A DNA stretch of 64,000 bases from the NCBI GenBank assembly GCA_029378245.1, contig JARKIF010000028.1, positions 310,001-374,000 of the forward strand, in the 5' to 3' direction. Positions 1 through 12,209 of this stretch are shown here, one piece after another. Origin of the DNA: Roridomyces roridus. Lineage: Eukaryota; Basidiomycota; Agaricomycetes; Agaricales; Mycenaceae. Within the stretch, counting starts at the first letter, position 1; every line of letters begins with the position of its first letter. The notes beneath the pieces are model-generated. The model searched no databases and was not told where the DNA came from. It saw only the letters and a program-made list of their open reading frames with translations. The position numbers and the translations under genes are program-made.

Positions 1-1094
1 AGAACTGCTTGCTCGACTAGCCCAAGGGAGCAGCGAAAGACCTGTATCGGAGTGCCAGTCATATTGGTCCAAGGGGCAGTGTTGTTGTTGGAGTCCAAGA
101 CCGGGATGCTGGTGTAGAACACGGCATGCGCGGGGAACAAGCCACCCCATGCTGTAGTGATGATGGTAATCTCTTCTACAAGGAGGTTTGAGCTTCACGC
201 ATTAGATTTCAGAACAAGGACAAAGCCTACCCGGCACAAGGTAAACCTCCCCCCCGACGTTTAGACTCTGCGTCGTGGCATTGTATTCTGTGTCCGGATC
301 CGGAATATATCCACAGGTGATGTTGAAGCCCGTAGCGTTGACACGTACGGAACCGGTTCCTGTGTTCGGTTCAATTACATCATACAAGGCGCCTCGTGGA
401 GTCCCAGGGTGTTGCTCGGAGTGACGAAGGGGAGAAAATATAGCGAGCCGCCCGCGTAGTTCCCAGCAGTAATCCTGGTGAGCAACGAGTAAGAGCACTA
501 ACGGAAAGATGAAGTCATTGCCCTACAGAAAGTCCTGTGTATTGGTCTCATTGACGCCAGAGAGGTCGAAGGCCGGAAGACTTTGCGTCGAGATGGGCAC
601 GGATTGATTGACGACAAGAGACTGCGGCGCGGCTACTCCAGGAAACGCTGTATGGAGCGCCGAGATGCCGGCGAGATATGTCAAGGCGGTGAGAACGCCT
701 ATCGGCGACGCAGGAATGGCGTGCTGTTGCCAGAGTCGTACGACGGCCGAACCTAGACCTGACCAAGCGACGGCGTTGTCGTGCGTTGCTGTGAGGAGCT
801 GCCTGGTATGCAGATCCTGGCGAAGAGCGAGGGACTGGGTGACAAAGACCAGTAGAGCGGAGTAGAGCTAATGATATCGTGAGCTCACCGTGGCCGCGAG
901 ACGCATGCCCGTACCGTGATAAAGGTCGTCAAGATACCTTTGACGAGCTGAGCCACCAGCTGTTCGTCATTCACGCTGAAAACTATTCGGTGTTCCCACT
1001 CTTGATGCCACACGACGAGAAGAAGGACCTGGATGGCGACTAGCGCCAGATGTAAGTACAATAGAAGACTCCTGCGTTGACAAGAATATCGCAT
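1..1094 (-). pseudogene. Multi-pass membrane protein, agaricomycete type, with in-frame stop (3' end off window)
   Basis: Spliced model on the minus strand: exons 1094-915, 867-231 and 175-<1, with GT-AG introns 868-914 (47 bp) and 176-230 (55 bp) that keep frame. The ATG at 1094 is followed by basic residues and a hydrophobic helix (LHLALVAIQVLLLVVW). Exon 2 carries a conserved-looking stretch (TRQLLTATHDNAVAWSGLGS), a second hydrophobic segment and N-glycosylation sequons; exon 3 has TTAWGGLFPAHAVFYT. This order resembles large secreted or membrane hypothetical proteins common in Agaricomycetes; their function is unknown to me. A TAG at 523-525 interrupts the frame right after QDFL. No intron of normal size removes it, so the copy is probably inactive, or the base is wrong. 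Confidence 0.6.
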
Positions 1095-2839
1095 CTCCGC
1101 TAGTGCTGGGTAGCATGAGTAATACTTAATCTCGGGAGAAAGACTGATGACAAACCTGACCGAGGTTTGCCTGGAAGTGTTTCGCCGGCCGAGTCTTCTG
1201 TGTCGTTGGTGACTGAGCGGGCGCGAGTCTCGTGTAGCGCAGACCGGTTCATGGAGAGCCTAGAGGGAAGGGGGGGTTCAGAAAATGTTGAAACAGGAGA
1301 AAGATGACAGCCTGACTTATAGCAGAGGCCATCGTCATGGAGAGGCGATCTGAACATACCATCACCTCTGAGTTGTAGGATGCGGGAGGGTCTCGACGGG
1401 GACATGAAGAGAGAAGCTGGAGTTGAGATGAAATTTTTGGAACCAAGTTTGAGCGACAGAGTGGCGGGCATCGCCCTGGAGATGAGATAGGAAGTGCCAT
1501 CGCCTCCGCAGCGTGGGACTCGATTTGGGAGCCCTACCAAGATACCAGTAGGGCATGTTTGTTGACTGACGCCCCTTCGAGCTTGTGGCCCGGAGTATCA
1601 CAAATGAACAGACGGATTCATATTGGGACGCCTGTATGAGCGCGTTTACTCCTATGCTCGTTTGCGAAACTCATCTGGGATTTGGGATTGAATATTGAAT
1701 CATGATCATGATGAGACGCCTCGAGATGAATCAAAGGACATGATGAACTGACACGCACCAAAATGACAACGCCACAATCAAGAAGACGGGATCTTCGGGC
1801 AGGATAAATCTGCGGATGCTTGCAAGAAATGACTAGTCGGAGTACCGGGCGAGAGCAATAAGGCGTGACGTATCCGAAGGAGGACGGCCGCACGTAGTCT
1901 CTCTTGACAGACGCTTCATCAGTTGCCGCTCGAAGTTCCTCGCGTAATGATAGGCCGCACGAGGATCCTGGATCGTCGGACGCATGATCATCTGTCACGG
2001 GGCTCGGGAGATCCAACGGTCAAAAGGGAGTCTGCGGTAGAAGCTGAGGCGGGAGAGAAGCTGAGCCAACTGCAGATTGCTCAGAATAGGACGAAGTCGG
2101 AGAGGCTGGGACTGCAGCGGACGGAGGCGGGCCGCTTGATTGAGATGAGAGTCAGGAGCAAGAGAAATGATCCCAGCAAAACACAGGCAAATTGAGTTCG
2201 GGAAATCGTGTGAGAATCTATAAGCACCGTGCAGGGAAAATTGCACTAATGTTGTACAAACTAGAACTAGAATCGGAGACGTCGTCAATCCGTTCGTTGG
2301 CGAGACGAGAAGGATGCTCGAATCGCAGACCAGTGCCAGGCAACCGGTGGGAGAGAACCTAGAGGTAAATATTGCCGCTTGCGCGGGAGAGCTCGGAGGC
2401 TCGTATACAGCTTCCTGTCGATGGATGGATGATAGAAAATTCAAGCGAGCTTGTCGATCGAAAAACCGACCTCGAAGAACGACGCCAAGTTGGCACGGGG
2501 GGCAAAAGCCCAAGGACAGGAACCAACTACGCAGATATCAAATCCGTTAGCATGCGATATGTGTCTGCTCCTCGTAAACAATCTCCATCTTGTGAGTGCG
2601 CATGAGACCCGTTCGACTCGGGTACGGACACTGCGTCGGAAAGGTGTGCGTTTTTTTCTTTCTTGCCCGCCACACTTGCTTCCTGACTCCTCTACTGGTC
2701 ATTAGTAATTTACTGCAAATGTAAAACGAAGAAGGGAAAGAGCTGAAAGAATACGATATAAAACATACTTTATACGATACAACCCATCCATCCATGCGAT
2801 ACATATAAGAGAGGAAAAGAACAAACGCAAGCCAAATTT
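1095..2839. other. Intergenic, no gene recognised
   Basis: Only short overlapping frames lacking domains, splice-consistent extensions or clear codon bias. It should hold the promoter of the membrane protein gene that starts at 1094, and near its right end the 3' flank of the hypothetical gene at 2840. I see no repeats or RNA genes in it. Confidence 0.5.
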
Positions 2840-4600
2840 TCACCGCTCGACAGCACCCTGTCCAACCTCCCCATCGACGACGTGAACACTTCCACCGCCC
2901 GCGTCCACCGTGACTGTGTGAACGAGACCACCAGCGGTCGTATCAGCTTCAACGCTCCCCTGCACCTGCGCCTCCGAGTCAACATCCATCGCCACGAGCC
3001 CACCCTCCACACCCCAATCCAAAGGCTCCCTCAAATAAGGCACGGAAGCCCTCCTTCTCCTCGTCGTACCCACCTCCGAAGTAGCACCAGAACCAGAACT
3101 CCCCGCAGCAAGCCACGCCTCCTGCTCACTCACACTGGGGAAACTTGGCGGAGTCCGCCTCGGAATCGAGTTGAAAGTCGTCGTCGTACCGGCCCCAGAG
3201 ACGTAAGTCCAACTGGAGCTCGTCGAACTCGCAGCTCGGTGGCCATGGAGACCGAGGTCCGCGCGTGAGGTGGCCGTACGCCGAAGACGGGGTGCAGAAG
3301 AAGATGCAGAGGTGGGGGCAGATGTAGATGTTGATTCGACTGGCGCTGGAGCGGAAGTGGATTCAGACACGGGTGTAGGCTGGATCGGTATCGAGGCGGC
3401 AGCGGTTGGTATTGGTGCAGGCCCAACATACGGCGCAGGGCCGATATACGGCAGGGGCATTAACCATGTGTCCATCGTGGCCGCTGGCAGGGCAAGAGAG
3501 GAGGAAGACATGCCCGGAGCAGTATCGTCTGTTCGAGAACTTGCGCTATTCTGAATTAGCAAAGTCCACTCGAGACGAAAAGAACACTCACTCGGTACTG
3601 ATTATACTCGCCGACGGACCCGGTGGAATAGTACCGGGGGCAGTAGACCACGCCAGCCTGGCACGCGCGCGGTAACGCATTCGCGCTCGCATCTGAGACG
3701 CTACCTCGCCGAGTTCCTGTTCGTCTTCCGGAATGGGAGAGGCGGCGATGAGCGGCGGGGGTTGGTCTCCGGGGGACTCGGCTTCAGGAGATCGTAAAGG
3801 TGAGGGACTGCGTGGGCTGGCAACGATAAGCATTTCGCTGGGAAAATTGAAAGGAGACACACCGAGCTCGCACTGTCTGCTGCGTCGAGATGGGTGGTGA
3901 TACTGCGGTGGGAAGGAAAGTGTAGTGAATTTCGCCTTTCGTCGAGCGCCGCGTCGATGCTAACGGAGTGCGGTGAGTTCGGCATGGAGTGGTGACGGTT
4001 CCGAGGGGGTTGCCACTGCAGATCGCCGCGATTTCAGTATTCATTCATTTCCGCCCACGTCGGCAAAGAAGAAACTCACCAAATTGCACACCCTACACCG
4101 TCGACGCTACATCCACATCCCGGACCCCCTCGTAGACCCAGCGCAGCCGCATCGGCAGAATCAAAGTATCGGGTCTCGAGCGGGACAACTACTGTCCCCA
4201 CCACGCCATCCCGACCGCCAAGCCATCTGCCTCCAGTTCGTACAGGACGTACATCGGCATGCACGCGTGCACCACAGCCATTCGACCTCCGTGGGCGCTT
4301 ACGTGGACGAGCTGGTGTTCCTGATAGCGGTATCGGGAGGAACGGAACGGAAGCAGGCGAGTGGGCGTCCCACCAGGCATCAGTAGCCTCGATTTCGGTG
4401 CCACAGAAGAGCGGTGTGGGCGTGCTGCGAGGGTCTGTGGTGTCAGCGGTGTCCTGAGACCGGACAGCTACGGCCGGGCGACGACGGAGGCGGGAGTGGT
4501 TGGCAGCAGCGAGGATGAGTGTGGGGTCGTCGAGTTCGGGGTCAGAGTCGGTCTCCCACATCGGAGAGGGCGGCCAGGGTGGGGGCGTTTGGGCTGGCAT
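2840..4600 (-). CDS. Hypothetical protein with a Cys-rich putative Zn module
   Basis: The minus-strand gene starts at ATG 4600. Exon 1 (4600-4080) begins MPAQTPPPWPPSP and ends in GCGCSVDGVGCAI; a GT-AG intron (4016-4079, 64 bp) joins it to CGNPLGTVTTPCRTH, restoring a Cys codon split across the junction. The module therefore reads CGC-x6-C-x2-C-x9-C-x2-H, which could bind zinc. Downstream are YTFLPTAVSPP and a long low-complexity Ser/Pro/Ala/Thr tail (roughly 3860-2840) with RxRARxR basic clusters. The introns around 3840-3870 and 3560-3590 were not fixed. I recall similar CGNPLG proteins among agaricomycete hypotheticals but know no function. Splice integrity suggests a real gene; the 3' half is the weaker part. 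Confidence 0.55.
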
Positions 4601-4813
4601 TGTGGGTGGGGTCGTCTTTTGGGTGGCGGTGTGACAGCTTGTTTGTTGTTTGCCTCGCTTATCACGGCTCCGGTCAAAGCGGAGTTCAGTACATGCTACT
4701 CAATTGTTGCTGCGAGCGACGCAGAAAGGTACATCTTATACGGTGAGACTCCCAGTTCTCATCGTACCAGCCTCAAGGAAAAAGTACTCCTACCGCCGCT
4801 CTAGGAACGCATG

Positions 4814-5943
4814 CCGAATCGAACGGGAGTTGAGTTCAACGCGTATTCTGCACCGCTCGAGGCGTTCTCTACGCAGACTCCACATCCATCATCCAATATG
4901 TTGGCACGAATCTTTTGTAGACGGCATGCCGCAGCTGCAGATTGCAGACCTCGCCGGTTCCAGTATCCTCAGTTGGCCGACCATCGGGATCGCACAAATA
5001 CGTCCGGCAATCAGTCTCATCTACCATCATCGTCCTCACGCATCGCAACCACAAGCAGGGCCATCCATGAGATCCCGTGTACGTCTTCTTGAAAATCTCA
5101 AGCTCAAAAAGCAGGTTCAACATCCACCATGACAAGGACCAATTCCGAATCGAACGGAAGGTGCGCTCACAAGCTCCAGTCCCTCCGATACTTTCTAACA
5201 GGGAATCTTCGGCCACACATGCATCATTGCACGGGGAGTAGCGCGCCTTGGCCGTTTCCTCAGTTCGAGCATCGCACGGAATCCCGTCCGGACATGTCTC
5301 ACTCGGCGCTCGCTGAGTCACTCCTGGTTCTTAAACTGATGGTGTTCGATTGGAAGGAAAAAAGAAGCAGTCAAGATCCCCAAGGATTCAACCCGAATCG
5401 AACGGAGAAAATCCGGAAACATTGTGCTGAAATGCTCTAGGTGCCACGCTACCATACGAAGCATTCCCGGAACGGCGGAACCCTCTTTCGACCAGAATTA
5501 TCACCTTCCAAGAGATGATCACCGGCTTCACGAATCGCCCAGAAGCACATTCATGGGATGGACGCTACTTGCTGTACATGATCACTGTTCGATGACATCC
5601 AACATCTTTGCCACAACTGCGAATTTGCTGCGAATTCAAATGTTCCTCCCGGCGGCTCTCTTGATGTATTTACCAAGCTAATTATGCCTCTAAATCACGT
5701 GTGTCACGGAGGTTTCCAGTCTCCCGACAATGTCAAAAAGACCGCGGAGCTGGACGTATGGCGTCATTCCGAATCGAACGGAGCTTGAACGCAACCACAA
5801 GCAGGAGCCTATCCATGATACTGACTCTAATTACTCTCTAATGATTAATCGGTGTACATTTTAATTTCTCACATCCCTCAGTTGACCCTCAGGCTCAAAA
5901 AGCCTGCGCTACATACAAAGGGAGCCCATTCCGAATCGAACAG
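4814..5943 (-). repeat. Cluster of tRNA T-arm-like motifs, group 1
   Basis: The motif CCGAATCGAACGG or a near copy occurs at about 4814, 5145, 5393, 5769 and 5931, and again at 11468. Read on the minus strand it is TCCG-TTCGATT-CGGA, a 4-bp stem closing a 7-nt loop that fits the TTCRANY consensus of tRNA T-loops and pol III B boxes. The copies share scraps of flank such as CCACAAGCAGG or CCACAGCTG, so they look like fragments of one dispersed repeat. No full cloverleaf was recovered. The stretch has no supported gene. Confidence 0.5.
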
Positions 5944-6504
5944 AAAACTGGCATGGGAAGACCACAGCTGAGCTCACACGGAGGCGTTCTCCAAGTGCAT
6001 AACTGCTGGCAGGAAGTATCTGAATATATAACGTGCCACAGCTGCATATCACAGGCATTTGCCTCATCCCACAAACAACCAGATTCGTGTGAGTACACTC
6101 GTTACTGCAAGGCAAGCAGGTCTATCCTCTCCGGCGGCTGTTGCCAGCAACGACAAAAAAAGGGCATCCTTGTCTTCGAATCGGACTCGGAGCTGGACAA
6201 CCGAATGCCGACTGTCCCGGCATTGACTGGGACGAGAACCTCCTCAGGATTCGTCTTCTCGGAGTACACAGGAGTGGGGCTTTAGAATTGTGACTGTTCA
6301 ATCCAGTTCATAAACACCAGTTTTCCGCACTCTAAACCCAAATACAACTGTAAAGAACCCAAATTTCTAGCGTTGCATGTAGCATGCAGTTTCAACATCT
6401 AGCCGAAATCCTATCAAGCAGAAGGAAATACGCAGTCAGTACCATCATCCTGGCACAGACCATCGGTCAGCGGGTCCTGGACACTACGAGCAGAATGACG
6501 TTCA
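5944..6504. other. Intergenic, nothing recognised
   Basis: AT-richer spacer between the T-arm-like motif cluster and the 3' end of the peroxidase gene. It contains only short frames with no domain signature and no repeat that I could pair with another part of the window. Confidence 0.4.
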
Positions 6505-7534
6505 TCAGCCTCCGCATGATACAAGAAGAAGTGCAACACACATCGAAGGCACGCTCACCACAGCGCCAGGGGCAGTCGGGAGATTCGGGAACGTAGCACT
6601 CTGACACGACTGCTGCACGTCATTGATGTTGAGTTGAGGAGGGAAGAACGCCTGGGCCTGGCTCGGAGTCAATGCAGGGGGCGCGGGGATGACGTCCGAA
6701 CAGTCGACGAGCTTGAAAGCGTCCTGGCCCAAAATCCCCATCTTGAGGAAGGATTGTTGGAAAGCCTGAGCCATTGCCTGCTGGTTGTTCACCAGTCCTT
6801 GCCAGATGCATGCAGTAACGTCGTCGTGGGCGATGACAAAGTCTGATTGCAGACGCAGTTCACCTTGGATAGGGGAGGAGGCTTGGCCTTGATTGGGTCC
6901 GGGGATCGTACCGTTGAGGAGAGTTTCGAGGAAGAATTGGGTGTCAAAGAGCGAGGGGGTAGAGTCGAATGGTACACCCGAAGCATCCGGGTCGACGTCG
7001 TCAGCACCAGCAATGGAGTGGCTGGAGACCGTGAATTGTGAGAGTAGAAATATGGCTGGAGGAACACATACGAGGCGAGGAGAGCGACGGTGTCCGCGGG
7101 GCTGAGCCCAGCGTCAGCCATGCGGGCCAGAATATCAGCGGCGCTCTCTGCGGGGAATCTCAGAATCTCAGAATTGTCATTGCTCAAAGGACGCACGGAA
7201 GGGTTCGGGGACCGTGCCCTCGGGAGCAGGAGCAGTGGCATCGACCCGACCAAACAGGAACGGTGGCTGAGCGACACCAGGACATTTAGTCAGGCTGATG
7301 GTGGCAGCGAACTGGATGCTGTACATATCCCGGTTATAATTAAGTCACAGACTTGGTATCGAATAAGGATCACGGTCGTACAAATCAGCCACAGAGATGT
7401 TGCTCCTGGCGATGAAAGGAGCCTCCAGGTTGAAGGCGTCGGCAATACCGAGGTTCGCTTCGTAGTGGAGTTCCGTCTCGCCAAAGATGAAGATCGAACC
7501 GTCCGGGCAAGTCACCGAGGTCCGAGTTACACAG
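6505..7534 (-). pseudogene. Class II fungal peroxidase, proximal half; distal-His exons not found
   Basis: Four minus-strand exons join in frame: 7534-7382, 7318-7197, 7147-7072 and 7021-6505 (introns 63, 49 and 50 bp). The protein reads as a secreted class II haem peroxidase of the Mn/versatile/lignin group: CPDGSIFIF, then DFIQFAATISLTKCPG, FLFGRVDATAPAPEGTVPEP, the proximal haem ligand in LLASHSIAGADDVDP, PFDSTPSLFDTQFFLETLL, and the tail GQDAFKLVDCSDVIP. The Asp six residues after the proximal His sits where the Mn-site Asp of versatile peroxidase lies. The residue matching the surface radical Trp (VVWLLASH in VP) is Ala, so no Trp electron path is expected. The exons carrying the distal RLxFHDA motif and signal peptide were not found in 7535-8700, so the gene is probably truncated. 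Confidence 0.72.
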
Positions 7535-8674
7535 CTGAAGATCGGTAAGAAATGGAGCTCACTAAACGTTCGCGTTGTCGGTTGCAGCTTCAACAGGGAG
7601 TCCCGTCAATGCCGTGGAGATGGGGGTTTGAGACAAGCACGAGGCATGTCATTTCGACATGCCTCGAACTTTGCCCCCGGTGCCAGTGTCGAATCGACAC
7701 AGTTGAACTTCGAGATTGAATTTGAAGGCCTCCAAATCGCCGCGCAATTCCACACAACACAAACATTTCCCTTGCAGATATCCTCGGCACACTTTGAATA
7801 TGAACGATGATCCGATCAACACGGATCACCTTCTTGTTTCTTCCCACCACCATCTCTTCCCAGCAGCTCCCGTTCTCCAGCCGCTGCCAGCAGCCCACAG
7901 CAGCCCTCTGATGTTACGTTACAGACTGGTGGAGGAGGTTCCAAATCGCTCCATCTGTGGCACCAACCGATCCCGGCAGTCCTTTACTCCTCGCGAGCGT
8001 CTGTCGCAAGGGACGCGCGAAATCGCCTTCGTTCTGAAGTCTTCGACCCTTATCGAGGATTTGGAATACCTGCTTTTGAGGGCCATTGCTGTTGCATGGC
8101 AATCCGAGTCTGGGGCTGTGGAATCGGGATTGAGTGAGGATTGAGGCGGACTGTTAAGTAGAGCGTAGAGCGTAGAGAATCAAGAGGTTGAAGCTTGGAT
8201 GTAATTTTCCAACGGAACCGTACCGCGGAAACGGCGCGCTCCGTGGACATTACGGTGCAACAGCACAGAGGTCATCAGAGTCGAAAAGTGAGAAGTGGTT
8301 ACCACCGGAAGAAAGCGCGGCCTGCCGACTGAATCCGATCTGCTTCTCGCACTCGGTGGAGATCGTAACCTTGGACCTAGGCCGACGGGTAAGATGATAA
8401 GATCCATGTTCAATGTGTAAAGGTGAATGACAAGGGGCCTACCAAAAGAGACAAAATGATCGAAAAATTACCATGAATGGAAGTGATCCCACCACTGACA
8501 CTGACGTCATCGAAAAAGTGCGACCCCATTCTTGCGGGAAAACGGCCGATAAAGCCGAGCTTAAAAATAAATTTTTAAGACTCGGAATTAGATCCCAGCA
8601 TGGCCTGTTTTTTTTCTGATTGACTGGCCACTAATGACTAATCGGCCCCTCAAGTTGATCCTCTAGCTGTACTG
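7535..8674. other. Spacer between the two peroxidase copies
   Basis: This stretch holds the hairpin at 7640-7666 and otherwise only short frames. I searched both strands for the class II peroxidase distal signature (RLxFHDA) and a hydrophobic signal peptide and did not see them. The AT-rich part around 8400-8640 has no recognisable gene. Confidence 0.4.
7640..7666. repeat. Perfect 11-bp inverted repeat (hairpin)
   Basis: CGAGGCATGTC, a 5-nt spacer, then GACATGCCTCG form a perfect 11-bp stem just upstream of the first recognised peroxidase exon. It lies where the missing N-terminal exons would be expected, so it may mark the breakpoint. Its role is unknown. Confidence 0.6.
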
Positions 8675-9085
8675 AGATTCTGGCCCGCATGGCAGCTGGT
8701 CTCCTGCTGCAGAAACCGTGGCAGTCCTTGCCTCGTGTGTACTCCGCTCACCAAATTTTCCTCGCCACTCACGGTTCTCGCAGCCACTTCATTGCGGCGT
8801 TGACGAAGTTGACCTGGATGCTTGGGGTGCCCCGTTCGACTCTACTCCATTGGTCTTTGACACCCAATTCTTCCTCGAGACTCCCTCAACGATACGGTTC
8901 CTGGACGCAGCCAAAGGCAAGCCTCCTCCCACATCAACAGCGAACTCCGTCTGCAATCCGACTGGAGCTTGCCCACGACGACGCCACCGCATGCCTCTGG
9001 CAAGGACTGGTGAACAGCCAGCAAGCGATGGGGCAGGTTTTCCAACAATTTTTCTCTCCAGATGGGGATTCTCGGCCACGGAAAT
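8675..9085 (+). pseudogene. Decayed class II peroxidase fragment
   Basis: Plus-strand sequence parallels the proximal half of the peroxidase at 6505-7534: ILARMAAG at the start, then VDEVDLDAWGAPFDSTPLVFDTQFF, ELRLQSDW, the ACLWQGLVN-like stretch and a degenerate GILGHG end. The matches fall in different reading frames, a stop follows the SGKDW-like segment, and the proximal His motif is replaced by SHFIAA. It is a second, oppositely oriented copy about 1.5 kb away that has lost function through indels. The pair forms a diverged inverted duplication. Confidence 0.7.
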
Positions 9086-9198
9086 GGAGGAGGATGCGGA
9101 GGATACATCGTCTCGGCTGATATTGATGGGATCCACAATCTCCTGAACGAACTTCACACCTGAATATCCCACAAACCTCGAGTGCATATTTATGGTAT

Positions 9199-9275
9199 GA
9201 CAGCGCGGGTACGGGTGTACACCACGGGTAGTACGGGTACAGGTAGACCGTTAGACCCGCGGGATTCACCCTTGC
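9199..9275. repeat. Solitary (ACCCGT)n-like relic similar to the KDZ element ends
   Basis: Alternating GCGGGTACGGGTGTAC, CGGGTAGTACGGGTAC and GACCCGCGGG blocks resemble the outermost part of the TIRs at 28872 and 39736. Only this short patch is present, with no matching partner nearby, so it is probably a remnant of a transposon end. Confidence 0.4.
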
Positions 9276-9516
9276 CGTTCCCTCGGGTGACTGACGTGGG
9301 TCGCGACTCTCACAATTGATCAACGCCGCCTCCGACCAGCCCGGGCAAGCCGTGCTAGTGCAACTAGAGTTACGGAACTCACTGTATAAGTACGGGGGGG
9401 GGGGACGTGGGGGAGACGAACCAAGCTCCATTTCGCCCACAACATTGACAGGGTTCCGCATGCTCTTGTCAACCTGATCTTCCCTCGTCGAAGCGCTCAC
9501 CCTCGCTCCTGCTGCC

Positions 9517-11238
9517 TTGTCGCAGCCCGCGCTCGCGCCAGCTGCCAGTGTCTGCTCTTCCCTTTGGGATACTCTTGGGTCGACTCTCGTCAAGTCTTCG
9601 GGCCCACAATATAACGCCACAGCCGCCGGGACGTGGAATCTATTCAATTCACTGGATCATCCGACTTGCATCGTCTACCCTCAAACGGCTTCCGATGTCC
9701 AGGTAGCCATGAAGAGTATCTATGAACAAGGCGCGAAGTACGCCGTGCAAGCGGGAGGGCACAGTGCCATGATTGGGTGGAACAGGTGCGTCTCGATTCT
9801 GTTTAGGGTCGAGTCTAATGGCAGCAATGATAGCGTCACGGATGGGATCCTCATCTCATTCGAAAACATGACGAGGGTGTCGTATGACGCCGACACCAAC
9901 TGGATTTCTCTGCAACCCGGCCTGCGCTTTAGCGATGCTGAAATCGTGCTGGAGCCCCACGGCGTCGCTATTATCGGGGGACGCGCCACGTACGCGTTTC
10001 TTTTCATATCCATTGCATCTTTCACCGACGACTTGCGCTAGCGACGTCGGTGTGGGGCTACTCCTCGGGGGCGGTCTAAACTTCGCTGCTCCGCTCTACG
10101 GATGGTCTGCTGACCGAATTGCGGAGATGGACGTTGTACTCGTCGGTGGCGAGCTAATCACCGCCTCTGCTACGAACGAGCACTCGGATCTGTTTCGTGC
10201 GCTCAAGGGTGGGGCAAACAGATTTGGGATCGTCACGGAGTTTAGGATATATGCCGCCAAGACCGGAAGGAAGGATGAGAAGCGGTGGTATGGAGGGAGT
10301 ATCACTGTGAGTCTCGAATGAATCTTCGTGCGAAAGCTCTGATGGATCTTGTTCAGTACCCAGGATCAGCAAACCAAGCCCTCCTGAATGCCACTGTGAA
10401 TTACATTAACAACGTTGTCGACCCTAACGCTGGTAAGTACCCCGGTCCAGGATCGCCATTCATTTCTCGTACTCAACACTCTGCCCACTGGCAGGCGCCG
10501 TCATTGCTCTCAACACCTTCAACATCTCCGCGTCCGACGCTACTATATTATATGTCTTCTACCTGGGTAACAACCTTCCTCAGCACATCTTTGGCGAGTT
10601 CCTGTCGATCTCTAGCACCTCCCAATCCCTCTCCCCACTGAGCTACTTTGACATGGCGTTCCTCGTTCCTGGGAATGCCCGCGGAAATGGGCAGCAATTC
10701 GGCGGTTCGTCCTGGCTAGGGGACCAAGGCACGTTTTTGAATGGGTATAATCGATTCCTCGATTTCACGGCGGCGTTTGCACACCCGCACCTTGTCGCGT
10801 CTTCACTCATCATTTCACCGATCCTGGTGTCCCAGTGGGAGGCGAGTCTGTCGGGGCCAAATGCGATGGGGAATCCAGGAGTCCCGTATGCAAGTATTAA
10901 TTTCGACTTGACCTACGCACCGGGCGATGCTGTCAGGCCCCAAGATGTCGATGAGGGATTCAAATCGATGCTTGCTGAGTGCGTTTTTTCGGCTTTTGTT
11001 CAATCTGCGGTTCATGTTTGATTTTCAGGACACCACCGAGTCACGGACTTCCGTTATTCATCAGCGAATCCGACGCGAGTCAGGATGTGTTCGAAACATA
11101 TGCAGATTTACCCTTTCTCAAGGCGACATATGCAAAATACGATCCAACGAGGTAGGTTTGCAGATATAAAGCGGCCGCATTGAATTGAATTTTATCAGGT
11201 TCAACATGGAGCACACAGACGGGCCTTTAGGACTCTGA
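9517..11238 (+). CDS. FAD-linked oxidoreductase (PCMH-type, BBE-like)
   Basis: Seven exons join cleanly: 9517-9785, 9834-9989, 10042-10306, 10357-10432, 10495-10978, 11029-11151 and 11199-11238, a total of 471 codons; the introns are 47-62 bp. The PCMH FAD-binding domain is clear: CIVYPQTASDVQVAMK, AVQAGGHSAMIGWNS (with the His that usually binds FAD covalently), DGILISFENMTRVSYD, EPHGVAIIGGR, DVGVGLLLGGGL and LFRALKGGANRFGIVTEF. The second covalent position of bicovalent BBE enzymes reads Thr, so only His linkage is expected. The C-terminal exon ends in the substrate-domain signature YAKYDPTR-FNMEHTDGPLGL and TGA. Enzymes of this family are secreted and oxidise sugars or alkaloid-like alcohols. 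The N-terminus is uncertain: the nearest ATG (9460) is followed in frame by TGA at 9475 and then by signal-peptide-like SSLVEALTLAPAAL. Either that codon is a mutation or an upstream exon was missed. Confidence 0.85.
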
Positions 11239-11785
11239 TTCGGTTTTTTTGCTATTGAGAATGCACTGCTATAATCATATAAGAGCTCCTCTTCTTTTCG
11301 AGTCAGCCAAAAGTAGTGAAAAAAAGACAACTCAAGAGCAACAAAGGGTTCAAGTGGGCACTGTGATGGGAGTTGCCCAAACCCGTTGCACGCCGGGTAA
11401 AATTTAAACTTTGAACGCACCTAATGTCCGAAAAAAGACTCAACAAGGCATGGCACATGCTGTCATTCCGAATCGAACGGAGGTTGAACACATTGTTGAC
11501 ACATTGGCAAACCACAGCTGCACTCGAGCACTTGTATGGAGGCCCGGAGCACCGCGCTTTGAAACGCGATGATAACCGATGACGGCCGCTGTCAACGAGC
11601 GTTCCGAAGTAGGACCCCGTAACCACCGGCATATTCTGCCGTATTCGAACATTGATTTGACATGCGGCATCGCGCCGACTCTGATGAGATCATGAATGAT
11701 GAATGATGAATAGCAAAGTTCAAACGGTACAGCCCGATCAAACTACCATTCATCTGCATTCATGATGTCCTCGGGGCCCTCTTCC

Positions 11786-11957
11786 AGCTAACTGCATAAT
11801 TCTGGAGCACTTGAAAAAAAAGTGTACAGCCGGTAGATGACGTTGACCTTCCTAATGAGGTCCACGCTCCACAGTGTCGACCACTGAGGGTTGCGGGAAA
11901 GCTGTCAAAGTGTGAGTGAAGTATTTTTGAGAGCGCTCCAGAATTATGCAGTTAGCT
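11786..11957. mobile_element. 172-bp foldback MITE with perfect 23-bp TIRs
   Basis: The first 23 bases (11786-11808, starting AGCTAACTGCATAATTCTGG) are the exact reverse complement of 11935-11957. The interior is non-coding and includes an A8 run. The outermost AGCT is itself palindromic, so a TA or AGCT target duplication cannot be told from the TIR. Size and structure fit a MITE, perhaps Tc1/mariner-like if the duplication is TA. Confidence 0.8.
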
Positions 11958-12209
11958 GTCATATGCATCATCAAACCAGACAAATACTTCCTCCTCCTTG
12001 GCATCAATGTGAGCACTCCCGTCCCCCAAGTCTGGCTCCACAGCCTCCACTTGATTGACTAGATTGCTCAACTGTTGCAAATGATCAGAATCTACGTTGA
12101 AGATCCAGTTAGTATGCTGAGGAATTGAATTGGGAACCACGAACCAAAACCACGAACCAAGACCATCCCCATTATTGACGCCCCCCATGTAGTACTGCCC
12201 AGCTGCCGA

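Noticed and set aside
1100..1540. 146-codon frame upstream of the membrane protein
   Set aside because: No ATG-supported start, domain or splice link to the gene at 1094.
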